Shown here one piece after another: positions 28,428 to 39,349 of a stretch of 64,000 nucleotides of DNA (positions within the stretch are counted from its first letter, which is position 1; every line of letters starts with the position of its first letter). Origin of the DNA: Symbiodinium natans (taxonomy: Eukaryota; Sar; Dinophyceae; Suessiales; Symbiodiniaceae); contig CAJNDS010002168.1 in NCBI GenBank assembly GCA_905221605.1, positions 1,210,931 through 1,274,930 of the forward strand, read 5' to 3'. Both the position numbers and the translations under genes were made by a program. Below the pieces are notes generated by a model. The model had not been told where the DNA came from. It did not search any database and was given only the letters and a program-made list of their open reading frames with translations.

Positions 28428-28498
28428 AGAACCGAAGCGCTGAAAGCCCACAGCAGGAGCTGGCCTCGATCTATGATGAGGCTGGCACCTTTCGGGAG
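28428..28498 (+). CDS. candidate exon, acidic helical
   Basis: The acceptor TTCCCAACAG and GC donor CGGGAG|GCTTTTAGGG enclose two bases plus 23 codons: NRSAESPQQELASIYDEAGT and FRE. The intron on the right starts directly with TTTAGGG units. The phase does not join to 28173-28243. Confidence 0.42.
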
Positions 28499-28503
28499 GC
28501 TTT

Positions 28504-28855
28504 TAGGGTTTAGGGTTTAGGGTTTAGGGTTTAAGGTTTAGGGTTTATGGTTTAGGGTTCAGGGTCTGGGTTTAGGGTTTAGGGCTCCTGAAGCAAATAG
28601 GCCAGTTTCGCTCGACCTGTAGGTCGTGCTTGCAGATGTGATCCAAGGCTGAACCTGTCAGCAAAACGGGGGCCTGCGAAGACCGCAGGGACACAGGGCG
28701 CGAGAAGGACATTTGCTCCTTCTACGGGTTTGGGTTTAGGTTTGGGTTTAGGGTTTAGGGTTTAGGGTTTAGGGTTTAGGGTTTAGGCTCTAGGATTTAG
28801 GGTTTAGGGTTTAGGGCTTAGGGTTTAGGGTTTAGGGGGTTTAGGGCTTAGGGTC
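28504..28855. repeat. TTTAGGG arrays around an island
   Basis: TTTAGGG units at about 28504-28580 and 28725-28855 flank about 140 bases that hold a GTGCTTGCAG acceptor-like word but no clear exon. Confidence 0.85.
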
Positions 28856-28872
28856 ATCAACTGATGTCGCAG

Positions 28873-29111
28873 CAACCCCAACTCTCATAACAAACAGGAT
28901 TTTTGTGCGATTCACTGCGCGAGTGTTAGCACTGGTTTCCAAAACAGTGATTGGAAATTTAGGGCCTAAGTATCTTGAGGCTCCCCTGCAACAAAGATCC
29001 CCGTCGAGTGCTGTCTGGACGCTTGACGTTTCCGAGTTTGCCTGGAGAACCTGTTGCAGACTTGAGAGCCCTAAACCATGGCACCGTGGCACCGTGGCAC
29101 TGGGGTTGCTG
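28873..29111 (+). CDS. candidate long exon
   Basis: After GATGTCGCAG the frame is open for 79 codons to a GT at CTG|GTCTAGGG, with TTTAGGG arrays on both sides. It includes TPTLITNRIFVRFTARVLAL and VWTLDVSEFAWRTCCRLE. The minus strand is also open over part of it, so strand support is weak. Confidence 0.3.
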
Positions 29112-29230
29112 GTCTAGGGTTTAGGGTTTAGGGTTTAGGGTTTAGGGTTTAGGGTTTAGGGTTTAGGGTTTAGGGTTTAGGGTTTAGGGTTTAGGGTCCT
29201 GGGACGCGGGTCTTCGGTCTCAACCCCCAG

Positions 29231-29285
29231 CTCCCGCGAGGGGTCATCGCCGCCAGATGTCCTGGACGACTTCGCCTGCGCCGAG
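29231..29285 (+). CDS. candidate exon, acidic
   Basis: The acceptor CAACCCCCAG and GC donor GCCGAG|GCACCC enclose one base plus SREGSSPPDVLDDFACAE. TTTAGGG lies to the left, CCCTAAA to the right. Confidence 0.38.
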
Positions 29286-29287
29286 GC

Positions 29288-29525
29288 ACCCTAAACCCTA
29301 AACCCTAAACCCTAAACCCTAAACCCTAACCCTAAACCCTAAACCCTAAACCCTAAACCCTAAACCCTAAACCCTAAACCCTAAACCCTAAACCCTAAAC
29401 CCTAAACCCTAAACCCTAAACCCTAAACCCTGAACCCTGAACCCTAAACCCTAAACCCTAAACCCTAAACCCTAAACCCTGAACCCTGAACCCAAAACCC
29501 TAAACCCTAAACCCCAAAACCCTAC
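29288..29525. repeat. CCCTAAA array
   Basis: About 33 units, with CCCTGAA pairs toward the right end. Confidence 0.92.
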
Positions 29526-29734
29526 ATGTGCTTTACGATATTCGGGGTACCTTATTGGGATCCATATGAAAAGGGAATCCTACTATTTGGGGGGGCTTTG
29601 TTAGGGATCTCTTATGTTCGTGAACCCCAAACTGTAAACACCCACAAATGCTACACCCGGCCGCAGGGCCACGGCATGTGAAGACTCAAGCAGAACGCGG
29701 CAAATCTGGACCCAACACTGCTGAACCCTACTTG

Positions 29735-29862
29735 AAGGTTCATGGGCAGGTATAAGTAGGGCTATAAGTACGCTAAATGAGGTTACAACCAGTTATCGTG
29801 AAAGCAACCTTACTAAAAACACCAGTTGTACCTACCCATGAACCTCCAAGTGGAGACATGAC
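29735..29862. mobile_element. fold-back element, family C
   Basis: ACTTGAAGGTTCATGGGCAGG at the left and CCTACCCATGAACCTCCAAGT at the right are inverted repeats. The middle has GGTTACAACCAGTTAT. The preceding 29535-29640 has the words of family D (ATTCGGGGTACC, GGGAATCCTACTATT, TTCGTGAACCCC). Confidence 0.7.
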
Positions 29863-30034
29863 CCCCGAAACCCCAATCTGGGGGCAGTTCTCGTATGGTC
29901 CCTTTGTTGGGCACCCTAAATAAAGGGCACCCCATGCTACGCCCGAAACTTTACTTCAAAAGGTGCTACACTAAGGAGTTTTAAGAGATGCCTCAGATGC
30001 CGAGTGTTGAGGCTTTAAGCCTGTCTCGCTGCAG

Positions 30035-30088
30035 GCGGTGCACCAGTGGCATGCAGCGCAGGAGGCAGATGGGGGATTTCTTGAATAG
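30035..30088 (+). CDS. candidate exon
   Basis: The acceptor TCTCGCTGCAG is followed by AVHQWHAAQEADGGFLE and TAG at 30086-30088, which merges into GGTTTAGGG. It is either a last exon or an exon ending just before the TAG. Confidence 0.35.
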   Translation, partial: AVHQWHAAQEADGGFLE

Positions 30089-30269
30089 GGTTTAGGGTTT
30101 AGGGTTTAGGGTTTAGGGTTTAAGGTTTAGGGTTTAGGGTTTAGGGTTTATTTTGTGATACCCTGTGTATGATAGAAGGCTCCGTAGTATCATAGGATCC
30201 CAAGAAGGGACCTGATTAGGGAACCTGACATATGCAGGCCTGCAGGCCGGTGCGCTTCTCGACCCCATG

Positions 30270-30303
<34 letters not shown>

Positions 30304-30486
30304 TCTCTGCTTGTCGTTTAGGGTTCTGGGTTCTGGGTTTAGGGTTTAGGGTTTGGGGTTTAGGGATGCTCTCGCTGGGGAGATCGGACAGAAGCTAACC
30401 CTCAGCGGCGCAGTGCTTGAACGGAAAGGACCGATTGTTCATGCGCATAACCACCTGACCAAGGATGTGGGTATAGCAATCACACG

Positions 30487-30610
30487 TGGGTTTCCGAAAA
30501 TTTGGGGTGCCTTCTTGGGGTCCTTATTATAAAGGGAATCCTACTGTTGGGGGGGGGGGGGGGGGGGGGTGGGTTTTTTTAAGGGGACCCTGATTTTCGC
30601 AAACCCCCAT
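30487..30610. mobile_element. fold-back element, family D, with poly-G loop
   Basis: GGGTTTCCGAAAATTTGGGG at the left and CCTGATTTTCGCAAACCCCC at the right form inverted ends; a G run of about 22 bases fills the loop at about 30549-30570. Confidence 0.6.
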
Positions 30611-31157
30611 ATGGCTTCAGCAACGAGCAAGCTTGCTTACAGTGACCTTATACATGTTGTGTTGTCAGTTGCAGAATCAAATTTAAGCCAACCCAACATG
30701 TCCAAATCCAAATCCCAAACTCCAAAAGATCCAAAGCTGCAATCATTACTCATGCCCGACATCCTGAACCCTGGTTAAATCCGTCCGAATGCCTGAACCG
30801 TGAGCCCGTTCTGCACAAAAACATACAATGCGTGTGGGGATCTGGCTGTGCGCGCAGGTACTTCGCAAGCGACGAATCTTGCCCGCACTTTGAAACGCAG
30901 GGTGTAGCGCCTTTCGGCTTTGCGGGTTCTACATGGGGGGATTTACTTGGTAAGCCCCTGGGATGTTTTCGTATTTTCCTTTATTGGGTTTAAGAGGATC
31001 ATAATCATAAACCCTAAGCCTTAAACCCCTAACCCCTAAACCCTAAACCCTCCCAAGACCCTAAGCCCTTCGAAGTCCAAGAATTCAATTAATCACTAGG
31101 ATTTAGGGTTTAGGGTTTTGAAAGAACTTGAAGGTTAAACATATCGAAGGTACACAG

Positions 31158-31361
31158 GCAAACAGCTTCGCGCCGGTTGCTCTGCGTGAGCAGGGTGCTG
31201 AAAGCATTCGTGTCCTTTCGGATAGGAAATGCATCGTGATGAGGCGCACAAAAATCTGCAGTCGACCGTGCGGCGCGGGAAAGCGTTCGACAGAAAAAAC
31301 GGCATTTCAGATCAGTTCATATCTGGGCACCAGTGAGGACGTGAGCCTGCAGCTACCTAAG
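31158..31361 (+). CDS. candidate long exon, unknown protein
   Basis: The acceptor GTACACAG and donor CCTAAG|GTACAC enclose exactly 68 open codons, phase 0 at both ends, in unique sequence between telomere-like repeats. It reads ANSFAPVALREQGAESIRVL, KICSRPCGAGKRSTEK and YLGTSEDVSLQLPK. No family is recognised. Confidence 0.4.
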
Positions 31362-31539
31362 GTACACTGAAACCCTAAACCCCCAAACCTAAACACTAAA
31401 CCCTAAACCCTAAAGCCTAGAGTGGATGTTGGAGCGTTCAGTTTTTGGAGAGTGCCAACGTTCGAGGCTTGGGGTGTTCGGGCTTGAAAGCTGCTGAAGT
31501 GCTGGAGTGTCCGAGCTTTGGGCGTCGAGGGCTTTAGGG

Positions 31540-31712
31540 GGCTTAGGGTTTTAGGGTTTTAGGGTTTTAGGGTTTTAGGGTTTTAGGGTTTTAGGGTTTT
31601 CGGGTTTCAGGGTTTTAGGGTTTTAGGGTTTTAGGGTTTTAGGGTTTTCGGGTTTCAGGGTTTTAGGGTTTTAGGGTGTTAGGGTTTTAGGGTTTTAGGG
31701 CTTTAGGGTTGA
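31540..31712. repeat. TTTTAGGG 8-bp array
   Basis: About 20 units of TTTTAGGG (the telomere type known from Chlamydomonas) with a few TTTCAGGG and TTTTCGGG variants. Confidence 0.92.
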
Positions 31713-31875
31713 GGGCTTTACGGGCTCAGGTGCTAGCGCGAAGATGCTGTCGAACCGGCGTGGCCTGGCAGGAAAAATAGACGCATGGACAGCTGTCCTT
31801 AGTAGCTGAGTGAGCACACTTTGCACTTTTTGGGATACTATATATAATCCCCTATCGAACTGAAGGTGTACACTT

Positions 31876-31879
<4 letters not shown>

Positions 31880-31906
<27 letters not shown>

Positions 31907-32200
31907 GGGGTATGAACTTAGCAACTAAGTGTCAAAGCATGGGCAGAGATGCGCTTAGGGGCTTCGGCTGCTGGGAGACCAGGCCCCCCTTCCCTTGAAA
32001 GAAGGTTTTAAGGCCGCCATCCAAACGTGAGAGGCGTCGGCATGTTGGGAAGTCAGACTTTCCCCCCCAAGAAAATAAAAGGCAGCAATCCCTAATAATC
32101 ACTGCCCTTCTAAGGCAGAAGCTTCTCATTTTTGTTGGGGGGGTTTTTTAAGCGAGTAAGTAGCTGAGGGTTTATCTTCAGACCGGGCCTTGCATGAATT
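31880..32200. other. unique stretch after a poly-T/poly-G run
   Basis: T then G runs at about 31869-31910 are followed by unique sequence with a minus-strand open frame (31932-32129) lacking further support. No gene is called. Confidence 0.4.
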
Positions 32201-32277
32201 TCTAGAGCCCTGGTGCCTCAAAGAGAGAAGCAAACCTAAGCCCTAAAACCCAAGAATAGTAAGTTCGTAGATAAACG

Positions 32278-32485
32278 AGAGAGAGAGAGAAAGAGAGAAG
32301 GAGAAGGAGAAAGAGAGAAAGAGAAAGAGAAAGAGAAAGAGAAAGAGAAAGAGAAAGAGAAAGAGAAAGAGAAAGAGAAAGAGAAAGAGAAAGAGAAAGA
32401 GAAAGAGAAAGAGAAAGAGAAAGAGAAAGAGACAAAGAAAGAGAAAGAGAAAGAGAAGGAGAAAGAGAAAGAGACAGAGAGAGAG
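32278..32485. repeat. GAGAAA hexanucleotide microsatellite
   Basis: Over 30 copies of GAGAAA with GAGACA, GAGAAG and (GA)n at the edges. Minus frames encode Phe-Ser or Leu-Ser repeats and are not genes. Confidence 0.95.
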
Positions 32486-32627
32486 ACTAAACCCTGCACC
32501 CAAGACCCTACACCCAAAACCCTGCACCCTAAACCCTAAACCCGAAACCCGAAACCCGAAACCCTAAACCCTAAACCCCAAACCCCCCCCCCCCCCACAA
32601 AAAAAAAAACAAGAAGAAGAGCCCCAG

Positions 32628-32716
32628 GCCTCGCCTGGCTCCGCGCGCTGGGCGCCAGCAGCTCCGAGTGCGCCTCCACCCTGGCCTCCCTGCGGCGGGG
32701 GCTCGAGGAGCTGCAG
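32628..32716 (+). CDS. candidate exon, alanine/leucine-rich helix
   Basis: The acceptor AGCCCCAG and GC donor CTGCAG|GCGATTTG enclose two bases plus 29 codons: LAWLRALGASSSECASTLAS and LRRGLEELQ. Nearly all third positions are G or C, which supports coding. Confidence 0.48.
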
Positions 32717-32854
32717 GCGATTTGCTTTGTTTTGGTTTTGTTTTTGGGGTTTAGGGTTTCGGGATTAGGGTTTAGGGTTTAGGGTTTTGTTTTTCGGTTG
32801 CCTTCCATTACGGACCCGAGGGTTTGGGCAGGCAGGTTTCCGAGTTTTCGGCCG

Positions 32855-32980
32855 GAGGGGTGGGGGGGGTGCGGGTGTGGGGGGGGGGTGGGGGGTGGTG
32901 GGGGGGGTGGGGGTGGTGGGGGGGGTGGGGGGTGGTGGGGGGGGTGGGGGGGCCGGGGGGGGTGGGGCGATTGGGGGGTA
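32855..32980. repeat. GGGGGT-rich tract
   Basis: Irregular G-rich repeats (GGTGGGGGG). Frames are Gly/Trp or Pro runs only. Confidence 0.85.
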
Positions 32981-33066
32981 ATTTCGTCCATCAATATGGC
33001 GATCCTGCCCAAACCATCGGTATTTGCGGCGTTTTTGCCAAGGGATGTTTGACGTTTGTGGAGCAA

Positions 33067-33260
33067 GACACGCGGTCACAAGCGCTCGTGCCCTTGGCGA
33101 CAATGCCCCAAACACTGGTATTTACAGCATTGTTGCTTCTCTATACAACATATCATGGAAGAAGACACGCGGTCACAAGCACTAGTGCCTTTGGCGAAGA
33201 CGCCACAACACTGGTGTTTGCAGCATGTTTGCCTCTCTGTACACATTTTTGCCCCTTTGT
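33067..33260. repeat. two tandem copies of a 97-bp unit
   Basis: GACACGCGGTCACAAGC starts at 33067 and 33164, with similar sequence through AACACTGGT[A/G]TTT and TCT[C/G]TACA. A weaker third copy precedes it. CGCTGTGCGCAGTGTTTTCG also occurs twice near 33278 and 33362. Open frames on both strands follow the repeat. The function is unknown. Confidence 0.6.
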
Positions 33261-33559
33261 ACAACATAAGCGCAAGAACGCTGTGCGCAGTGTTTTCGTG
33301 CGAAAACAGCGTTCGAAAAGCAAGCGCTTTTTTGGGGTGCCATGCGCGCGTCTCGACAACATCGCTGTGCGCAGTGTTTTCGCGCTCACGGGCACCGAAC
33401 CCATGGTGCCAGTGGTGATTTTGACCATAGTCAAAATGCGTCCCGCGAATGCGAACCACAAAACCTCGAGTTTTCGGCGCTTTCCTGCGTCCGACAGCAG
33501 CAAGACACGTGCAAAACGCACGGGTCCGCAATGGCAGACGTTACCTTTAGGGTTTAGGG

Positions 33560-34200
33560 TTTAGGGTTTGAGGTTTGGGGTTTGGGGTTTGGGGTTTGAG
33601 GTTTTGGGTGGGGATTGGGTTTAATTAGGCTTTGTCCAGTTGAACAGGGGGGGGGGACGAGGCGTTTTGAGGTTTGTCAGGGTGTTTTTGTTTTTGTTCG
33701 TTTCAGGTTTTAAGGGTTTCTGAGTTTGTTGTTTTTGTGTTTTCAATGTGGTTTTAGGTTCTTTTGTTTATGCAGGTTCTTAGGGTTTTTGAGGGCTTTT
33801 CGGGTTTTTCGAGGTTCTTGAATGTGTCTAGGGCTGTTTTGGTTTCTTCAGGAAACACGAGGAGCTGCGGCGGTTGGGCCTAGAGCGGCAAAGTTTAGTT
33901 TTGGTTCAGCGTGTTTAGGACTTTTTACGGTTTAGGAATCGCAAGCAAAAGTATTTTGAACGAATGAAAATACACATATTTCAAGCATGCCGTGCAGGGA
34001 TAGGTACGTAGAAAGATAGAGCTATAGAAAGAGATATCGATCTAGATATACATACAGGTATTGCGAGATAGATAGATGTAAAGCAGGGCAGGACCAAAGG
34101 CTCTAAATCATGGTCTGTCTTACACGGGTCATGTGACAACAGGGAACCTCTGAAAAAGGGAGTGTAGTTCAGGGAGTTGACGTTGCCTGTAAGCATAACG
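33560..34200. other. T-rich stretch without a supported gene
   Basis: TTTAGGG-like and GTTTTTG-rich sequence to about 33950, then AT-rich unique sequence. No exon with acceptable borders was seen. Confidence 0.4.
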
Positions 34201-34234
34201 AAGCCTAAACCCTAAACCCTAAACCATCAGACTC

Positions 34235-34472
34235 ACACAGCCCTACAAACCCCAAACCCCAAACCCCAAACCCCAAACCCCAAAACCCAAACCCCAAACC
34301 CCAAACCCCAAACCCTAAACACCAAACCGCAAACCCCAAACCCCAAACCCCAAACCCCAAACCCTAAACACCAAACCGCAAACCCCAAACCGCAAACCCC
34401 AAACCCCAAACCCCAAACCCCAAACCCCAAACCCCAAACCCTAAACCCTAAACCCTAAACCCTAAACCCTAA
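34235..34472. repeat. CCCCAAA then CCCTAAA array
   Basis: CCCCAAA units with a higher-order repeat (CCCTAAACACCAAACCGCAAA appears twice about 60 bases apart), ending in CCCTAAA. Confidence 0.9.
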
Positions 34473-34624
34473 ATGGCACCCTTTTCAGAGCCTTATCTGA
34501 AGCCCTGGTCAGGTGGCGCACCGGGAGTTCGAGCGAAGCTCTGCATGGCTCCACCAGCGATGCCAGGCCTTCCCTTGCGCTTTTTTTGGGTTTTGAGAAG
34601 GTCAGGAGCTCCGAACAGCGTAGG

Positions 34625-34920
34625 GGTTTAGGGTTTAGGGTTTAGGGTTTCGGGTTTAGGGTTTAGGGTTTAGGGTTTAGGGCTTAGGGTTTAGGGCTTA
34701 GGGTTTAGGGTGTGGGGTTCAGGGTTCAGGGTTCCGGGTTTAGGGTCTAGCAGCTTCGGGGAGCGCGGAGCGCCTACCCCTTTGTTCCTCAAAGTCCGAA
34801 AGGCTCTCACAGCACGTGGACCACGCAGGGTTTAGGGTTTAGGGTTTAGGGTTTAGGGTTTAGGGTTTAGGGTTTAGGGTTTAGGGTTTAGGGTTTAGGG
34901 TTTAGGGTTTAGGGTTTAGG
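34625..34920. repeat. TTTAGGG arrays around a short island
   Basis: Arrays at about 34625-34750 and 34829-34920. The island between ends in CACGCAG|GGTTTAGGG and is open on plus (SSFGERGAPTPLFLKVRKAL). Confidence 0.85.
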
Positions 34921-34984
34921 GGCTCCTAAATCCCTCAAGGGAAAGCTCCGGTATCTGCCAAGGCTCTAAGGGTAGGTTTTCTAG

Positions 34985-35095
34985 GGGTTTACGAAAAGAA
35001 GGGACCCCGAAAATATAAGCCCCCACATAGGATCCCCTTAAAGAAAAGGATCCCAAGAAGGTACCCCCATTATCGTACACCCCCATATGGTCTCT
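34985..35095. mobile_element. fold-back element, family D
   Basis: GGGGTTTACGAAAAGAAGGG at the left, GTACCCCCATTATCGTACACCCCC at the right, with AAGGATCCCAAGAAGGTACC inside. The same words occur at 29535, 30487, 43040, 44020, 47155 and 47520. Confidence 0.55.
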
Positions 35096-35431
35096 GAATA
35101 TAGCCCCCTCTAGAGGGCTCTGCAGCATGGGTCCTTTTGGGTTCATTCTTATACATTAATGCTTCCGTTCCACGCATTGCCTATGTTTCACGCATGCTTT
35201 TCCTTTCCATTCTCGTTTTTGTCCGCTCGATCACGAGCACCATTTGTGGATCTGCATGTTGGGCCAGTTGCATGGACATGAACACAGGTACAGGCACCAC
35301 GGGAGGCACTTACAATTCTGCAGTTAAAGCAAATGCAAGTCCCTGATGTTCCATGCTTTAGTGGACCCGTGCCTCACATGCAGTCAACCTCCCCCCATGG
35401 TGGCAAGAGACCGTGCAGTGTACGTGGCACA

Positions 35432-37689
35432 ATGGAAAACAGTGAGAAGGATGATGGCTCATTCAACGAAGCAGCTGCTGCTGATGGTTCCAACGATGGC
35501 TCGTGTGCTGGTTCCTTGGACGACGCAGATGAAGACTTCCGGAGAATGGAGGAGATGATGGTCGAGGTCCTTTGCGACATGAAGCCGCGCGCGCCAGACA
35601 TTATCCGCGCCGTTCCTGCTGGAAGAGCTCTGAGGTGCTGTGGCCGCGCTTTCCGCAGAAAATCTCCGATGCTGTTCCGCGGAAGTTTTCCGACAGACAA
35701 GATACACGAGTTTTGGAGCCATTCCTGGCATGGCAACAGTCAGATCAAAGTAGTGACAGCGTTGTTCCTGAACAATGGAAAAATTGCACCACTGATTGCT
35801 ACAGCGATCGCACTGATTGCCGTCATCCTGTACACAGCCGGTTTACTCCCTATGAGGTTCCATGGTGGTATTCCAACCTCAATACCAAAATATCCTCGGG
35901 CGTCGTATTGGGCCAAAGCCGTGGGCTTTGTGGTCTTTTGCATCTGCCTCCTGTGCTGGCAGCCCGCGAAATCGGTTTTCGTGGATGTTCTCTGCATCAA
36001 CCAATATGACCCTAAACAAAAGTCATTAGCGCTGTTCAGTATGCCGGCCTTCCTCAAGGCCTCGGAATCTTTGCTTGTGCTGTGGGATCCAACTTATACC
36101 AGGCGCCTGTGGTGCTGCTTCGAAATTGCTGCTGCTGGGTTGCTGTTCAGGATCTTAGTTTACGTTCTTATAGTAGAGAACACAGCATGCTCAGTTATGT
36201 GGTTTCCTTCTTCTGGCTCGTAGTTTGATGTTCTGGACAGTCCCTTCGAGTCCGCCGAGGCATTCTTGCGAAGCCGCACGAGCAGGCAGACAGCACGCAT
36301 AACAGTCAGGCCTACACTGCTTGGCCCTGTCTTCGTCTCACTGCCCATTGCTTTGTCTGTCGTCATACTGGGCTTCTGCATCTGCCTCAGGAAAGGTTTT
36401 CACTTACAGGAAATAAAGCCAACCATCCAGCAGGTTTTCAAAGTTTGAGATAAAGGACCCCCCCAAAAGGGGTCCTAGTTGGAAACTCTCAGACTCATGT
36501 GTTCCAGGTTTGGGCTTTGTCCCGGTCGAGACAATGGACAGTGGCAACCACGCAGTTGTTTGGCCGATGATGGCGGGGTTCGCATCTGTTGCTTTTTACT
36601 GGAGCGTGACCAAGTTGCGTGAGTTTTTCCGGAGTGTGGATTCGCTCCATCGTGAGTTGCAGCAGTTCCAATGCAATGACTGTTTGTGCCACTGCTGTGC
36701 AGTTGACCACAGGAAAGCAGATGGAAGGTGGATGGCATGTGACCGTCGAGTTTTATTGTCGTGCATAACTCTCTGGTTTGGCAGTGTGGAGAACTTTGAC
36801 AGTATGGTGCGTTCCGAGGTGCTGGCCTGCCTGACCGAGCAACTTTCCTCGCAGGTTCTGACGTACAAACAGTTCCTTGTAATGGCGGTGCCCGTTATCA
36901 TCACTTGGATACTGCCTCCAGTCGTCTGGAATGGGTATTCAACGCGCCGGAGGGGTACCAAGTGTGGGTGGAGGCTGAGATCCGAGCAGCTTCTAAAGAG
37001 CTGCTCCGAGGCGTTGGCTGGGCATTTGGGAGTTTGCCCATTATTTTCTTTGTGACCTCAAAACTCGCATGTTGGTTGCGGGGTCGAGCTGGCCAGCCAT
37101 TCAGGCTGCGGAAAGATGTGCAGGGACATATTCATCAACTGCTCAATCCTTGCCAGCGTGATCACGCTCTTCGTGGCCATGCTGGTCTTGGAGTCGAGGA
37201 TCTACAACCTTGGCGGTCCCTTCTTGGCTTTGTATGCAAAATTGTTCATTGTTGGGAGGGTGTAATCGCAACAGGAAGTGAAGGTTCGAGCCTAAACCCT
37301 AAGGCCTTCAGCACTGTCTTAAACCCGAAACGCTAAGCCCTAAACCCTAAACCCTAAACCATAAACCCTAAAACCTAAACCCTAAACCCTAAACCCTAAA
37401 CCCTAAACCCTGAACCCCCTTATTGGGCCCATGAGCTGGACTCCCAAGGAAAGAACATCGATCTCATCGCGCTGGCCGTCTTCGACTTGATTCTCCTCCT
37501 TTGTGCCAGGCTGACCCGAAGCCCTGAACCCTAAACCCTAAACCCTAAAGCCTAAAGCCTAAACCCTAAACCCTAAACCCTAAACCCTAAACCCTAAACC
37601 CTAAACCCTAAACCCTCCTTTGCGCCAGGCTGCTGTTCACCTGCGTCCCTATCAGGATAAGCTTTCCAGCGGTCCAGACACTTTGCTGA
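35432..37689 (+). CDS. polytopic membrane protein with TIR/HET-like motif block, seven exons
   Basis: Exons 35432-36150, 36241-36395, 36508-36920, 36953-37070, 37105-37259, 37436-37509 and 37629-37689 join without a stop into 564 residues (597 if the upstream in-frame ATG at 35333 is used). Donors are GA, GT, GT, GT, GT and GC; acceptors are all AG. Introns are 90, 112, 32, 34, 176 and 119 bases; the last two contain CCCTAAA arrays. Exon 1 carries an acidic N-terminus, FWSHSWHGN (S96-W99), a membrane pair near 119-139 and 160-176, VFVDVLCINQ (D185) and LVLWDPTYTRRLWCCFEIAA (W227, E231). These resemble the SxSW, hydrophobic-D-x-CIxQ and WCxxE blocks of TIR- or HET-like domains. Later exons add about six hydrophobic segments. 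Similar proteins are, from memory, common in dinoflagellate genomes; their role is not established. The 32- and 34-base introns are short enough that two one-base frame errors are the alternative. Confidence 0.62.
37260..37435 (+). other. intron containing a CCCTAAA array
   Basis: It starts GTGTAATCG after an in-frame AGG and ends CATGAG. The array covers about 37337-37418. Reading frame continues from ALYAKLFIVGR into LDSQGKNIDLIALAVF. Confidence 0.55.
37510..37628 (+). other. GC-AG intron containing a CCCTAAA array, flanked by 19-bp duplication
   Basis: GTGCCAG|GCTGACCC opens it and GCGCCAG closes it. CCTCCTTTGTGCCAGGCTG at 37495-37513 recurs with one change at 37614-37632, so exon sequence is duplicated at both borders. 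Telomere-like units fill about 37520-37613. Removing it joins DLILLLCA to RLLFTCVPIRI in phase, completing a membrane helix. Confidence 0.65.
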
Positions 37690-38315
37690 ACTCCGAGGTG
37701 TAGTAAGTAGGTTCACGGGTTAAGGCTGCGATTTTCAGAGTAGTTTAGGGTTTAGGGTTTAGGGTTCAGGGTTTAGGGTTTAGGGTGTAGGATCAACAAT
37801 ATTTGTTTCCTTGTGCAGAAGGACAACGCAGACATCCGGAACTGGCCACGTGAGCTCAGCTGCCAAATTCCAAACCCTAACCCTAAACCCTAAGCTGTTA
37901 TGAGCCCTTGGCCATGAGGACCTCTTGTCGGGACGCATCCAGCTTGCCTGCTGCGGAGGCCTCTGAGACGTCATCCGGCCCCTGCGCAGTGAGCTCACAG
38001 CAGGGGCATGTCGAGATCAGCCTTTAATAACCGTGGGTTTTTTTGGACTTCCAATGTTTTCCCTATGGGGTTTGAGGGGATTCCATTTAGGACGTCGTTA
38101 ATAACGGTAGGCCCTTGGGATGTTCAATGTATTTCCTACTGGGGTTTGAGAGTTTTAGGACTTTTCTCAGAAAGTTTTTACTGGCCATCCGAAATAAATG
38201 CAGTTGTTTCACAAAGCTGGGTTCTCCTGTAATCAGGATGAGTCATATCCCAGCAAATACATCTCGACCGCATCACAAGGACCTCCCCACCCTTTAACCA
38301 AAAGAATCTTCATCC
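37690..38315. other. intergenic stretch, no supported gene
   Basis: TTTAGGG units at about 37745-37790, then unique AT-richer sequence with diverged direct repeats (CTTCCAATGTTTTCCCTATGGG and TGTTCAATGTATTTCCTACTGGG about 80 bases apart). Plus frames at 38008-38297 overlap these repeats and are doubtful. Confidence 0.4.
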
Positions 38316-38436
38316 CCCTAAACCCTTAGCCCTAAACCCAAAACCCAAAACCCAAACCCTAAACCCTAAACCCTAAACCCTAAACCCTTAACCCTTAACC
38401 CTAAAACCCTAAAACCCTAAACCCTAAGACCCTAAA
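38316..38436. repeat. CCCTAAA array
   Basis: A short array with CCCTTAA and AACCCAAA variants. Confidence 0.85.
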
Positions 38437-39349
38437 CAATGAAAGTCGGACATCTTCAGAGAACGGGCCCTCTCGAAGGTCCAGCCATTCCATGTGCCCC
38501 TCAGCGGTCGGAACCCTATATAAAGCTAAACCCTTAGGCACTCAAGGCTCAGCCTTGTGTCGGCATAGCAAGCTGTGCATGTGGACAGCTTTGTTTTTGG
38601 GCGTGGCCTTTTTCGAGCTGGTTCAGAGTCTAGGGGCGTTGCTCAATTTCAACTTCGACGCAAAGTGGGCTTGCTGCCAAATCCGTGTATGTGGGGTCCT
38701 TAAGGAAGGGGGTTCAAGGGGGCATGTAACCCAAGGTACCCTGATGCTCCCCACAACTCTCGAAGGCTGCCCCAAGGTTTTCTCAGGTTTTGTAGGTACC
38801 TACCCCCCCCCCCCCCCCAAACCCTAAACATGAAACCCTCCCTTGCTGACCGTAAAAGTTCAAGACCCCCCATGAACCCCCCTCCCCCACCAAAAAAAAA
38901 ACCCTGTAATGAGTGTCTTGGGCTCATGCTGTTTCTCTAAGGGTCAGACAGGGGTCAGACCAAGACCACCCGGAAAAGGAGCAGCGTGCGGAAAGAGGTA
39001 GCGCAAGATACTCTACCCCAAGCCCTAAGCCAAAAGCCCAAAACCCTCAAAGCCCTAAACCCTAAACCCTCACAGCCCTACACCCTAAACCCTAAACCCC
39101 AAACCCCAAACTCCACAGCCTCCCTCCTTCTCGTCGCCACCAGGGAGCCTTAGAGCAGCACAGCCGACTCGGGGCTTTTGCCGACCAACTCTCTACCAGG
39201 CCCCCCCTTTGCGCCCCTATAGGGGCGGTGGTGTTCAAGGGTTTAAGGTCTAGGGTTCAGGGTTTAGGGTTTAGGGTTTAGGGGCCAGGGTTTAGGGTTT
39301 AGGAAGACTAGGGTTTAGGGTTTGGGGTTTAGGGTTTAAGGGCTAAAGC

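Noticed and set aside
32202-32527. Ser/Leu/Phe-rich frames on minus
   Set aside because: Translations of the GAGAAA microsatellite.
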